Of a stretch of 64,000 nucleotides of DNA, positions 22,734-32,900 are shown piece after piece (the first letter of the stretch is position 1; every line of letters begins with the position of its first letter). This stretch comes from Sciurus carolinensis. Its lineage: Eukaryota; Chordata; Mammalia; Rodentia; Sciuridae. The DNA lies in the NCBI RefSeq assembly GCF_902686445.1, contig NC_062227.1, forward strand, positions 18,303,678 to 18,367,677. Reading direction: 5' to 3'. Under the pieces are notes generated by a model. It did no database searches. It was given only the letters and a program-made list of their open reading frames with translations, and was not told the origin of the DNA. Both the position numbers and the translations under genes were made by a program.

Positions 22734-23084
22734 TTGGACCCCAGGAATGACTCTATGGTTACTCAGCTGCTTACAGAGCATATGGAAGAGACAGATGTGA
22801 TGTGGCACTTGAATTCCAGTTCAAGTGACAGAATCCCCACTGATGGCTGTCACCATCTCCCTGAAAACTGTGCACCACTACCTAATTTAACCTCAACCCT
22901 GAACAGTTCAGAAAAACATGTATGGTTTTTACATCTAAAGCAAGAAAATAACAGAATGTGTTGTAAGTGTGCAAGAAAGAACATATTACTATCAACTAAC
23001 AGTAAATTTCTCAGGGTTTCTCTGCACATGTGGCCAGAAGAGGGGTCCCATTCATGGCCACGTGTCCTGGAAATCATGTCCTGA
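22734..23084 (+). CDS. Unidentified 116-codon ORF, possibly a processed-pseudogene fragment
   Basis: This ATG-started ORF of 116 codons begins MDPRNDSMVTQLLTEHMEET. It is Ser/Asn/His-rich with several Cys near the end (MCCKCARKN) and has no signal peptide or membrane segment. An upstream 60-codon ORF (22498-22680) has similarly protein-like composition, but the two are separated by stops. I do not recognise the family. It may be a fragment of a retrocopied gene or chance. The right arm of an inverted repeat falls within it. Confidence 0.25.
   Translation: MDPRNDSMVTQLLTEHMEETDVMWHLNSSSSDRIPTDGCHHLPENCAPLPNLTSTLNSSEKHVWFLHLKQENNRMCCKCARKNILLSTNSKFLRVSLHMWPEEGSHSWPRVLEIMS
22868..22914 (-). repeat. 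Inverted repeat, right arm
   Basis: This is the reverse-complement partner of 21743-21789, about 1.08 kb away. It lies inside the 116-codon ORF at 22734-23084. Confidence 0.9.
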
Positions 23085-24086
23085 GTAAATGAAGAGGCCC
23101 ATGAATGGCCTGAATGCTGAGCTCAGGAATCTCCTGCTGCCCTATGTACACCCTGCCTAACTGGAAGGGCTGTGGGCAGGGACACAGGTCATTCTGGCCA
23201 CTAGCAGTCACACTTCCTTCAAGGACCCTGAAAGTCTGAAAGTCTTCCTCTCACCACTAGCAGACAAATCTCCCTCCAGATGCTGCTCCTGCCCAGGGCC
23301 TGCTTACAATCTGGGGACTTCTCAAGGGCACAGTTGGGGGCAGCTCTGAAATCACACACTCTCTCCCCTTTCCATCCCTTCTCTCTTGTTCCTGGGCTCC
23401 TGGAGACTTTCTCCTCTGCACTCCTGCTTGGGTCTTCTCTGTCCTGCCCCCTCCTACTTTGAATCCATACCTGTCAATTCTTATCCCACACATGGCTGTC
23501 CTCATATGGGTCACAACCCTGTTTTCTTGCACATCCCTGGCCCTTGGCCTGCTTTATGAATCCACTCCTTGAATTCTCATGGGAAAGTCAAAGATGGTGC
23601 ATGGTGATCTTTAGAGACCAGTTAGAACAGCAGCAGCAGAAACTGTATGTGTGGTCAACATGGTCCATTGTGAGCATAGTCCCTGCATCATATGAGCTGT
23701 GAAGCTGCCAGAGGCTCCCCTGTCTCTCCAATCAGAGGGGTGACCACCAGCAGCTGTGGATGGGTTTGTCCTGTGGCCATGTAGTCACTGAGCAGCTGTT
23801 CTGCCCTGGCTGTGGGAAAGCCACCAGGGAAGAGTGGTCCATGCCCAGCTCTAGACACAGAACTTCTGTCCCCTTGGGGACAAGAACTTCTACCCAACTC
23901 TGTGATACCTGTTTCTATGCACAACTAGAGCCCCTCAGGTTACCCAGTGTCCTGAACAATTGGAAGGTCATTGTTCCAGGAAGCAGGAGCACAGGGCAGA
24001 CCATGTTGCTCAGTTTTCTGGGGTTGGGAGGATGCCATGAGTTGTGGATGTCAATGTCCAACCTCACTGTAGCAGACTTATGGTCA

Positions 24087-24300
24087 TCCATAACTGGTAG
24101 CACAAGACTCTAATCCCATATGCTTTAGAGGCTGAAGGAGGAGAATCACAGGCATGAGGTTGGTTTGAGCAAATTACATACCATCTCAAATAAAATTTTT
24201 AAAAACTTGCTATGGAGTTCCTAGATTGCCTAGCAACTCTGAGGTCTTGATTGGATCACCAGAACTGAAACAAACAAATAAAAAAGCAAAATAAAAATAC
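24087..24300 (+). repeat. B1-dID SINE, old
   Basis: The B1 part shows CTCTAATCCCATATGCTTTAG and GGCTGAAGGAGGAGAATCAC, and an A-rich linker follows. A decayed dID part (CTAGCAACTCTGAGG, GATTGGATCACCAGAAC) ends in an A-rich tail to about 24300. This 7SL-plus-tRNA composite is typical of squirrel-related rodents. Confidence 0.65.
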
Positions 24301-25705
24301 CTGAAATCCATACATTATAAAAATAATCACAGTACGATGTGCACATATACAAATACTTTTATTACTGATGCATATTTATACAGATATAGCTATACAAATT
24401 ATAATTTATGTAGTATATGTATGGTGTACAATACTCCTTTAATTTCCAAGAATATTTGAATTCTGAGTGAGAGTAGGCTCTGTGGTTTGCTGCCCTCCTC
24501 TTTGGCATCCCCAGGGTCTCTGCCCTCAGGACCAGTGAGGTCAGCAGTGAGCACAGCCACCCAGAGACCCAGGCCCATTTCTGACTCCTTGTCTTTTCCT
24601 CACCCTGGCTTTTGGCTCTCTGCTTGACTCAGCAGCCACAGTGGGTCTTGAGCACCTTCCTTCACTAGATCCCCTGCCAGTCAGCCCAAGGGCAGGGCTT
24701 GTTCTTCCCCAGGTCCTTAGCACCATTTCTCTGGAGATCAGCTGCTCCTCACAGCCCAGGGCCAGAGCCTGCAGCTCTCAGGCAGCTCCAGCCTGAGCTC
24801 AGCCCTGGTTGAGCCCCTGCTTCAGTCTCTCCCATTTAGTCCAGTGCCTGAAGGACTCTGCTGGATTTTAATGCACAGACCTCATTTCCACAAATGTAAA
24901 CCAGGGTTGTCACTAGGAAAATCAGAATGTGACACCATATTCATCCTTGTGTCCTGGCTTGCTCCAACCCTCCAGACAAAGATTGCCTTGGGACCTTAAT
25001 TTTCTGTTCAATTCCACTTAGAAGCATAGTGAAGTTCACAGGGCCAAGTTCTCCACACACACAACTGTGCCTTCTGCAGTTTATTGAGCACAAGTTCCAT
25101 GCTACTGTGCATGGTGAGGACAGGTGAGCTCCTCCAGGGAAGGAGCAGGCATTGGGGGCACATGGGATCTGCTTAGAGGCCTATAAAAGCAGTGAGAGTT
25201 CATATGGTTTCTCGAGGATTTTGATCCTAATGAACAGAATTTAGCAGAAACTCTTGGCCAAGCACATCTCCATGGAACAGATATGAAGGACATGAACTGA
25301 AACTCACATAGGCCTCCCTGACCCAGGAGACATTAAGCCCAAGTTTGAACATCCAATGTGGTGAAGACTAAAACACAAATAGAGTGAACCTGTGTCTTTT
25401 CCATTTTCACTGAACTATTGCAAATTCCCACATGCTTCGACCTTATGGGTTTATTTGTTAAACCTTCTCAAGAGTGATGAAAGAAACTAAAACTTGCTTC
25501 TAAAATCATTGTAACTTCTCTAGAAAAGAACTTGGACACATGTCTGGGCTTGTGGCCAGTTCTTCTGGAGAGAAGCAGTGTCCTGTGTTTAAGTGCATTG
25601 GAGAGACTGAGGCAGGAGGGGCTAGAATTATGATAGAATTCCTCCTTCCCTGTTGTATTCCTGTCTACATAGGCTATAACAGAATTGTTCTTAAGAAATC
25701 TTAGA
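24301..25705. other. Non-coding stretch, no gene seen
   Basis: AT-rich to about 24470, then GC-richer unique sequence to about 24860, then mixed sequence. ORFs are short and lack recognisable domains. No V leader, splice signals or RSS could be recognised. Confidence 0.5.
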
Positions 25706-25912
25706 GCTGGATGCATGGTGTGCACCTGTATTTGCACTGGCTAGGGAGGGTGAGGCAGAATGCTCTCAAGATCAAATCCAGTCTCAGCAATTTAGTGATG
25801 CACTAAGTCATTTAACATGACCCTGCCTCAAAGTGTTTAAAAATATATAAATAGGGTGGGGATGTTGCTCAGTGGTTAAGAATCACTGGGTTCAATCTGT
25901 AGTACACCAAAA
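25706..25912 (+). repeat. B1-dID SINE
   Basis: The B1 half starts AGCTGGATGCATGGTGTGCACC and includes GGGTGAGGCAGAATGCTCTC and GTCTCAGCAATTTAG. An A-rich joint follows, then the dID half GGTGGGGATGTTGCTCAGTGG and GGTTCAATCTGTAGTAC. It runs directly into a GAAA microsatellite, which occupies the place of its tail. Confidence 0.85.
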
Positions 25913-25914
25913 TA

Positions 25915-25922
25915 ATGGAAAG

Positions 25923-26005
<83 letters not shown>

Positions 26006-26065
26006 AGGAAGGAAGGAAGGAGGGAGGGAGGGAGAGAGGGAGGGAAGTAGAAAGGAAGGAAAGAA
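25915..26065 (+). repeat. (GAAA)n to (GGAA/GGGA)n microsatellite
   Basis: About 85 bases of GAAA units grade into GGAA and GGGA units with interruptions. It grew from the A-tail of the preceding SINE. Long ORFs across it on both strands are repeat artefacts. Confidence 0.95.
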
Positions 26066-26356
26066 GAATGGAAAAAGTAAATACTATAAACCATTTTCTT
26101 AATGATAAAGAGAGTGATAGGTCACCACTAACAGGACAGTGGAATGAATCTGTTCTGTGGCCCCCAGGGGGGAAACATGTTTTCTGCAGGCAAATCTATG
26201 CTGTCCTAATCTGACCTGGGACACCTAGAACATGGGGCCTGTGCTGAGTGACAGATGAGCCAGAACTGCAGCTGTGCCCAGTTCTACCCAGCCCTGAGGA
26301 CTTCTTAATAGATTGGTCACACCTTGTGCAGGAGTCAGTCCCTGTCAGGACACAAT

Positions 26357-26784
26357 ATGGATGTGAGGGCCCCTGCTCAGTTCCTGGGTCTCCAGCTGCT
26401 CTGCCTCCCAGGCAAGAAGAGATAGCACTGAAGATATACTCAAGGCATTGTGGTCACTGCTGACTGCCTTTGCCCAGAAGTCTTCTGACAGCATGTCTAC
26501 TTGTGCAAATCTTTGTTTTATTTTATTTTTTTCCAATATCAGGCTCCAGATGTGAAATCCAGCTGACTGAATCTCCATCCTGCCCATCTAAATTTCCAGG
26601 AGACAGGATTACCACTAATTGCCAAGCATGTCTGAGTATTAGCAATTAATTACACTGATATCAGCAGAAGCCATGACAAGTGCCTAAGCTCCTCATCTAC
26701 TATGTAACCAATTTGCAACTTGAAGTACCATAGAGTTAGTGTCATAGAGTAAGTGGCATAGAGGCAGTGGATCAGTCCCACTAC
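26357..26784 (+). pseudogene. IGKV: IGKV1-like pseudogene with leader, intron and V exon
   Basis: The leader exon at 26357-26411 reads MDVRAPAQFLGLQLLCLP, the classic IGKV1-type leader, preceded by the conserved 5'UTR-like CAGTCCCTGTCAGGACACAA. The donor at 26412 is GC instead of GT. The intron is about 130 bases, ending in a pyrimidine tract and AG at 26541-26542. The V exon begins CEIQLTESPS. Framework-1 Cys is present in TNC. A stop lies in CDR1, the conserved Trp of framework 2 is TGA, YQQKP and LLIYYVTNLQL follow, and framework 3 is scrambled and shortened. I see no exact ATTTGCAT octamer in the 250 bases upstream. Confidence 0.93.
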
Positions 26785-26812
26785 CACAGTGATACAGGCT
26801 ATGACACAAACC
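26785..26812 (+). other. Kappa RSS, 12-bp spacer, apparently intact
   Basis: Perfect heptamer CACAGTG (26785-26791), a 12-base spacer, then nonamer ACACAAACC (26804-26812), one base off the consensus. It directly follows the broken V exon and resembles a usable RAG substrate despite the dead V segment. Confidence 0.88.
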
Positions 26813-27665
26813 TCCCAGAGAAGCAGATGTTTGAGGCTGGGCTACCCCTGATGCTCTTTCTTTTGCCTATATCTGCTGAGAGCACTGCTCAGAGACAGCC
26901 AGGCTCTGAGGGCACTAGAAGGTTTTAGGGGATTGAAGTAAGGAGTTCTTCTGAACTCTCACTCTCTTTCCTCTGCTCAGCAGCAGCAGACAGACATGGA
27001 ATTACATCTCCTTGTTTATTAAGGGACATGAATCACTGCACCTGAGGAGAGAGGTTATGGCATTGGTTTAGATTCAAACAGCACAGATGAAGCTGCTGTA
27101 GGCATTCCACGCATGAATTTTTCAAGAGAATGAGAGCCTAAATGACGGTCTTCTGTTTTTCTTTTATTTTTTGCTAATAATATATGAATCTGTAGATTGC
27201 AGTGTGAATTTTCTATACCTATGTACACTGATCATGAAATCTTGAAATTCTCACATTATTCACCTTAGAAATTCATCATTTGTTTGTGGTGATTCTAATT
27301 CCTGAGTATTGGGCAAAAAAAGACACAGATAATAGAAATGAAGATGTGCTCTGGTCCTCCCCAGCCATTAGTGTGTCTCTGCCGTAGAAGGTGTAAACCC
27401 TCTGTTCATGAGGCCCTCAGGCTTTCTGGGATCCCAGTGGTGGAGGTGGAGCTGCCCTCAGTGCTGGAGCCCTCCCAGGGGCTTCTCTGTTCTCACCTGT
27501 GTGCACAGGTCTTAGCAAAAGTGCTGGGGGCTTGTACAGGATCCTTTCTACTTGGCCCCTTAGTGATCAACTCTACAGGGAACCAGGAGTGGAAAGTGCT
27601 AACGGCAGATGTGCTCCTGGAATGACATTGATGATGCGGATTGACAGCTGGGGCCCAGCATTCTA
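26813..27665. other. IGKV downstream flank and non-coding DNA
   Basis: The first 180 bases match the flank after the 21216 IGKV relic (GAAGCAG, CTGAGAGCACTGCTCAGA, CAGGCTCTGAGG). The rest is mixed sequence with an ORF of 95 codons at 27338-27625 that has no recognisable domain. Confidence 0.5.
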
Positions 27666-27990
27666 GTCACTTTTATCACCACTGTGATAGAACAGTCTGA
27701 CAAGAACAATCTCAGAGGAGTGAAGTTTATTTTGTGCTCATGGTTTCAATGGTTCATGTCATAGATGGATCTGGGCCCAAGGTAGACAGAATATCATGGC
27801 AGAAGGGTGTAGAGTAGAAAAGCAGTTCAGGACCTGGCAGTCAGGACCAGAGAGAAATAGAGCACAGGGAGCCATGGACAAGATGTAACCTAAAAAGCTT
27901 GCCTGCCATGACTAATTCCTCCATACACACCCTGTGCATAGAGAATCCCCTCTCCTCAGTCACAGCAGGACAGATATGATACTATCTGTC
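27666..27990 (+). repeat. Old interspersed repeat, family not certain
   Basis: The order AGTTTATTTTGTGCTCATGG, TGGATCTGGGCCCAAGG, ATATCATGGCAGAAGGGTG and AAAGCAGTTCAGGACCTGGCAG recurs in another copy at 31040-31430, so it is interspersed. It looks like an old LTR or L1-associated repeat; I cannot name it with confidence. Confidence 0.55.
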
Positions 27991-29184
27991 CTTATTTAAT
28001 TAAGAGCACAAACCCTACAAACTTAGGGGTATGGGATATAAAAAGAACTGGAACGTTTACAGCAACAAATGCACTCTGTGAGTGCCATGCAGAAATCGTT
28101 CTTAAGTGCAAGGAATGAGAATCTAAACAGCATTCTTTCAAACAGTATGGACTATGTTAGCCAAAGCTATGAAAACAACAAGAAAACATTAAAAATTTGA
28201 TATTATAAATGAGGAATTCTCTGCTTCTCTTTCAGGGGCCAGAGCACATCTGTCCAACAAAATCCATGCAGTAATTATTTTAATGTAGATAGTTAGAGTT
28301 CACCTAACCACTTTTGAAAGGCTGGGGGATATTACATGCATGGCAGCAAATGCTACAAATGGGAGATTTTCTCATGCTCCCCAGAAGCCAGAGTTCACCT
28401 GCCACTGAAGGCACAGGCTGTTGGCAATGTATCCTCTGACCTGTGTGGGAGCCCAGTTGTGGAACTGATGCCTCAGATGCCTGCAGCACCTCACTGGTTT
28501 TTCACCAGTCCTCACCATGGTCCAAATGTCTGCCTGTAAATGCAATGTTTGGTGTGAAATCTTCTTCTTTTAGCTTCTCACTCTAAGTTAAGTGAACTCA
28601 TGAAGCATCTCCACAGAATGCAGAGAGGAAAAGCATCCTGGGTATTGTGCTTCCAGAAGTTCTGGTGATGACAGCAGTCAAAGCTGACCTCCTGGAATGG
28701 TCATTGCTCCCTAACAGTTGGAATACCTCATAAAGGCAGGGCCCAGAATATTTTTATAGGTGTCCCACTGTACCATTTCTAATTTGTAATCATAGCTAGA
28801 AAACTTTATTAAGTTTCAGATACACATAAAATGAAGAAATTTCAAGAAGCATATCAGGTCCTTGCACAATCCACTGAAAAGTTCTTCATGACAAAAATAA
28901 AAGCAAAACCAGCTAAATGTTGATGTAGCATTGTTTGCCCCGCTACTCAAAATCTGCCCAGAACTCAGCAGCAGCAGCTGAGTCCTCATGGTATGGAAGC
29001 ACCTCAAATGTGTTGGGTAAGGACCTGCATTTCAGCAAGTATTTTGACTGATATGATTGTTTCAACCTACTATTAGAACATTTTACTTTAAGAGAGGTTT
29101 TCTGTAGCTCCAATGAATCCACATGAGACAATTTGAATTAAAAGTCATTTTAGCAGTAAAAACAGGAAATTTATATTTGTGTTA
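27991..29184. other. Non-coding stretch, no gene seen
   Basis: AT-moderate sequence with only short ORFs. No splice-bounded V segment, SINE or RSS could be recognised. Confidence 0.5.
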
Positions 29185-29520
29185 CTTCTGTTACCACAAT
29201 AAAACACCTGACCCAAGTTAACAAAAGAGGTCTAACTTGGTTTTCCACACTGAAAGTGCATGACTTGGCAGTCCCACCTGTTGTCATCAGGTGAGGACTC
29301 ATGGCCTTGGTTACACTGTGGTGTGTAAGTGGGAAGGAAACCAGCTGGGTGCTGCAGTGGCCATTACTGTGGTGTGGTCTTGCTTTATGACAACCCTCTT
29401 TAGAGAGGACTCCCTTCCTCTATGGGACCAGGACTAGTCCTTCCAGGACCACAGCCCCAGTCACCTGTCAAGTTTCACTGGGTCCCATTTCTGAAAGGTC
29501 CACCACCTCTTCACTGGCCA
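29185..29520 (+). repeat. Old interspersed repeat, related to 27666 and 34800 copies
   Basis: It starts with ACAATAAAACACCTGACCC and ends near a CACCTCTTCACTGGCC block, with a body like the copies at 27666, 31040 and 34800 but strongly diverged. Family uncertain. Confidence 0.4.
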
Positions 29521-29589
29521 CACTGAACTGATCCTCATCTAGAAATCATGGTGAAAAGTTTGAGTCAAAACCTTAGCAATGTCTGTAAT

Positions 29590-29720
29590 TATTTTTTTTA
29601 TTTTTGGCACCTGGGATTGAACCAAGGATCCCTTAACTTCTGAGCCATATCCTGGGCCCTTTTCATGTTTTACTTTGAGACAGACTCTTGCTAAGTTGCT
29701 TAGGGCCTTGCAAAATGCTT
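29590..29720 (-). repeat. B1-dID SINE, antisense, truncated
   Basis: Reverse-strand dID features are TTTTTGGCACCTGGGATTGAA and TTCTGAGCCATATCCTGGGCC. Part of B1 follows (TTTGAGACAGACTCTTGC, TAAGTTGCTTAGGGCC). The 5' half of B1 is missing. Confidence 0.8.
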
Positions 29721-29753
29721 GTAAAGGAGCTGATTTTAGCAAAGTGTGATGAA

Positions 29754-29767
29754 AGAGAGAGAGAGGA

Positions 29768-29839
<72 letters not shown>

Positions 29840-29850
29840 AGAGAAAAAGA
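29754..29850 (+). repeat. (GA)n microsatellite
   Basis: Almost uninterrupted GA dinucleotides with a few A-expanded units at the end. The overlapping ORF is a repeat artefact. Confidence 0.95.
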
Positions 29851-29969
29851 GTAATGGAAGCAGGCTTATGTCAAAGAAAATAAAAACCCAGTATCAGGAT
29901 CACTACTTACACTGCCAATATCCATTTACTGAGACTTGGAGACTTATTATTTATGCAATTATGTTCTGA

Positions 29970-30780
29970 AGAGTGAACATTCAGATGCTGCAGTCAAAAA
30001 AATGATGGAAATATTTGAATCTTTTCATCCATGTAGGATTCAATCTTTTTGATATCCAGGATGTTCTTGGTTTAGAAATATGAAGAGGGTTACCACTCTC
30101 TGCACAACCATCAGCAGGCCACAGCCTAGTTTACTAAGGCTATTTAATTCAGTGAAGCTGAGACCCAGCCAGAACTGAGAACTTGAGGAAGAGTTCTCCT
30201 ATGCTGCCAGCACCTCTGTCCTCCTGGTACTTTCCAAAGTCACTGTGGCACAGGGAAGGAAGATGGTCACTGCCTGTTCAACCAAAGTTGTGCTGACTAC
30301 TTTTCCTGAAATGAATGGAATTTTTTCTCCTTTTCAGATGCTTATCAGAACAGCATCAGGTGTTGGGACAAGCTCCTGCATCAGCCAGTGAAAAAGCTCC
30401 ATAGCAGCTGGAAATATGCTTACTTGCCTTACAACCAGAGGTATATTTAGAATAAAAATTTGGGGAAGGGAAGTAATTGTTTGCACTGAGACTACATTAG
30501 CCATAGAGAAGAGGGGAGAAATTACCCAAATCTAGGAAAGCTTTGGAAGAGGAGGATGGTCCTAAGGAGAAGAACTTGCTGTTCATAGATCAGGTGGGTT
30601 ACCAGTCAAGAAAGTTCTCAACAGTCCCAGCTACAGTGACTGTGGAGAGTGGACACTGTGCCCTGTCTACCCAGGGCCTACTGAGTAAAATGTATAAAAA
30701 TTCAATAATCAACAAAAACTGCATTCTCCACACTGAAAAGGAACAATATGAAGAAGACATTTTAGAAAAATTAAACCTAC
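29970..30780. other. V-cluster intergenic block paralogous to 22200-22480
   Basis: The stretch near 30390 (CTCCATAGCAGCTGGAAATATGC) parallels 22255 (CTCTATAGCAGCTGGAGATGTGC), with further similarity on both sides. This indicates duplication of V-flanking DNA. The 82-codon ORF at 30543-30791 has no recognisable domain. Confidence 0.5.
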
Positions 30781-31039
30781 AGGATGTTTAAAAAGAAATA
30801 AATACATAAGAATATACTTACCCAATGAGGTTAAAGACATTTAGAATCTGAAGTACAAAATTTCAATGAATAAAAATAGCAATAACAGAAATAAAGGAAA
30901 TCCAAGTCATATTCATAGACTGGAAAACTGAATCTGTTAAGGCACAAATGCTATGCACCCTTATTTACAGACTGAATGTAATCCCTATCAAAGTGACTGA
31001 TTTTGAAAGCTTTTCAGTGCTGAGATGAAAATACCTAAC

Positions 31040-31430
31040 AAAAAACTGAGAAGAGGACAGTTTTATTTTGGCTCATGGTTTCAGAGTTTCTGTTCATGAC
31101 TGGTTGTCTCCATTTCTGTGGCTCCAGGGGAGGGAGAACATCATGACAGAATGTCTTGGGAGAAGAAAGCAAGTCAGAATATGGCAACCAGAAAGCAGAG
31201 AGACAACCCTGCTCACCAGGGACAAAATGTAAACCCCAAAGGTCCAATCCCAGTGACCTACCTCCTTCAACCATATCCTACCTAAGTTACCACCCAGTTA
31301 ATCCATACCAGTGGATTAACCCAGAGTTTATGTTGCACCTCTTATTATCTACTTCCCTCACCTCTGAACATTTCTGCATTGTCTCACACTTGAGATTCTG
31401 GGAGACACTGCTATCTCAACCATAAAAATG
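31040..31430 (+). repeat. Interspersed repeat inserted in the old LINE-1
   Basis: It contains TTTTATTTTGGCTCATGGTTTC, GAACATCATGACAGAATG, AACCAGAAAGCAGAGAG, CCCAGTTAATCCATACC and TCTGCATTGTCTCACACTTGAG in the order of a common squirrel-lineage repeat. A second copy is at 27666-27990. Family name uncertain. Confidence 0.6.
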
Positions 31431-31922
31431 GCAACAAAATTTTTGAAGAAATAAAAACATTCTCTTTAATTTTCATGTAGAATCTCCAGGGGCCTGAATA
31501 GCAAAGGGATCTTGAAACATGTAAAAAAGACTTGAATGCCTCACACCATCTCCTTTCAAAACTTGCTTTGTGCCTACCTATCAACACTCCACAATACAGG
31601 TTCAAATGTAAACATATCCTCAAAGAAAACACAGAAAAGAACTCACATATAGACAGGTTCAATTTATTGGGGGTAGCAAGCCAATAAATTAGAGATGAAA
31701 ACTGAAAAATAGCATAAAGTGGAATATCCATGTGGAAGACAAGGAGGTTAGACCCTAATCCTACACCTTACACAAGGATTGACCACACATGGATGAATGA
31801 CCATAATTTAAGGACCAAATCAGTAAAACTTTACACTGATAACCCAAAGGGAAACCATCATGGTTTTCAACTTCTCAAACGTTGAAAAGGCAAGAAAAGA
31901 AAACATGATAAATAGAACTTCA

Positions 31923-31923
<1 letters not shown>

Positions 31924-31962
<39 letters not shown>
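31924..31962 (+). repeat. (CA)n microsatellite
   Basis: Thirty-nine bases of pure CA within the old L1 region. Confidence 0.97.
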
Positions 31963-31966
<4 letters not shown>

Positions 31967-32900
31967 TACCCTTCTGACAGCACTGTGAGCAGAGTGAAAA
32001 GGCAACAGGAAATTGAGAGAAAAAATGACAAGTCATACATGAGGTGAGGGTAGATGTTCATAGTATGTGAAGAAGTTCAATTCTATAACAATAAAAACCA
32101 GTTACATGGGCAAAATATCAGGCTTTGCAACAGACTCACAAAGTGCTAATAAATACATGAGCAAATGTGCAACATCAGTAATCATTAGGAAGCCAGATTG
32201 CAGACCCTGTGAGATCCCATTGCACCTGCATTATCATGGCTTCATGAAAACACCAACAAATGACAAGCCTTAGGCAGAATGTGAATGACTTAGAAGCCTT
32301 GGGCATGACTGTGAGTATAGTGGTCCAGCCACAGTGGAACACAGTCTGGAGCTCCTAAATGTTGAATGCAGAATCAACCCAGGCTACTGCAATTGCTCTT
32401 CTGAGAAGACACCAGAGATGTGTGAGCTGAACCTTGAGCACACTTCATACACTAATGTTGACAGCATCGCTCAAAACAGTCAAAGGTAGAAAGGAACCAG
32501 TTCCCATGCATGAATGAGGAGATCAACTACAGCAGAGTGTACATCAGGAAATGTATTCTAAAGCCTTAGGAGGAAGAAAATTCTGGTACATTATACCCAT
32601 GGAGGAAAGTTTAGGACAGCAAGTAAGGAGTGTTTTGCCAGTAACAGGACATCCACTGAATGATTTCCACTTTTATAAGAAACCTGAAAGTAAAATGTCC
32701 TGAGGACAAGTACCTGGTGGATTTAAGGGAAGGGGAATTGGGAAAAGAGTTATTACTTACTGAATTCAGAGTTTTAGTTTGGGGAGGTCAAAAACATTCC
32801 AGAGAATGGGGATTTGTTAATTGTAGAAGAATGTGCACACCAGGTGTGACACAGGTGTACTCTAAAAATATTTAAAACATTAAAAAGTGTGTTACATAAA

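Larger units (their letters stand above)
21440..24085. other. V-cluster intergenic DNA with inverted repeat and one unexplained ORF
   Basis: The first 200 bases are V downstream flank that also follows the IGKV at 26357 (shared GAAGCAG...GAGGCTG and CTGAGAGCAC landmarks). An inverted-repeat pair sits at 21743-21789 and 22868-22914. The block near 22248 has a paralogue at 30390. Apart from the ORF at 22734-23084, I see no gene. Confidence 0.6.
30781..32900 (+). mobile_element. Old LINE-1 3' fragment, interrupted by another repeat
   Basis: Decayed ORF2 sequence is visible: CAAAAATGCTATG-type and AATGTAATCCCTATCAAAGTG near 30960-31000 corresponds to the ORF2 stretch encoding FNAIPIKIP. After an inserted repeat (31040-31430), L1-like sequence continues (AACAAAATTTTTGAAGAAATAAAAAC, then hallmarks of the ORF2 end near 32120-32560). 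Heavily mutated and older than the three full-length copies. Confidence 0.6.

Noticed and set aside
23760..24113. A 117-codon Cys-containing ORF as a zinc-finger gene
   Set aside because: The Cys spacing fits no zinc-finger pattern I know, and splice or conservation evidence is absent.
25872..26214. Long Lys/Glu/Arg-rich ORFs on the plus strand and Phe/Leu/Ser-rich ORF on the minus strand
   Set aside because: They are translations of the GAAA/GGAA microsatellite and have no independent support.
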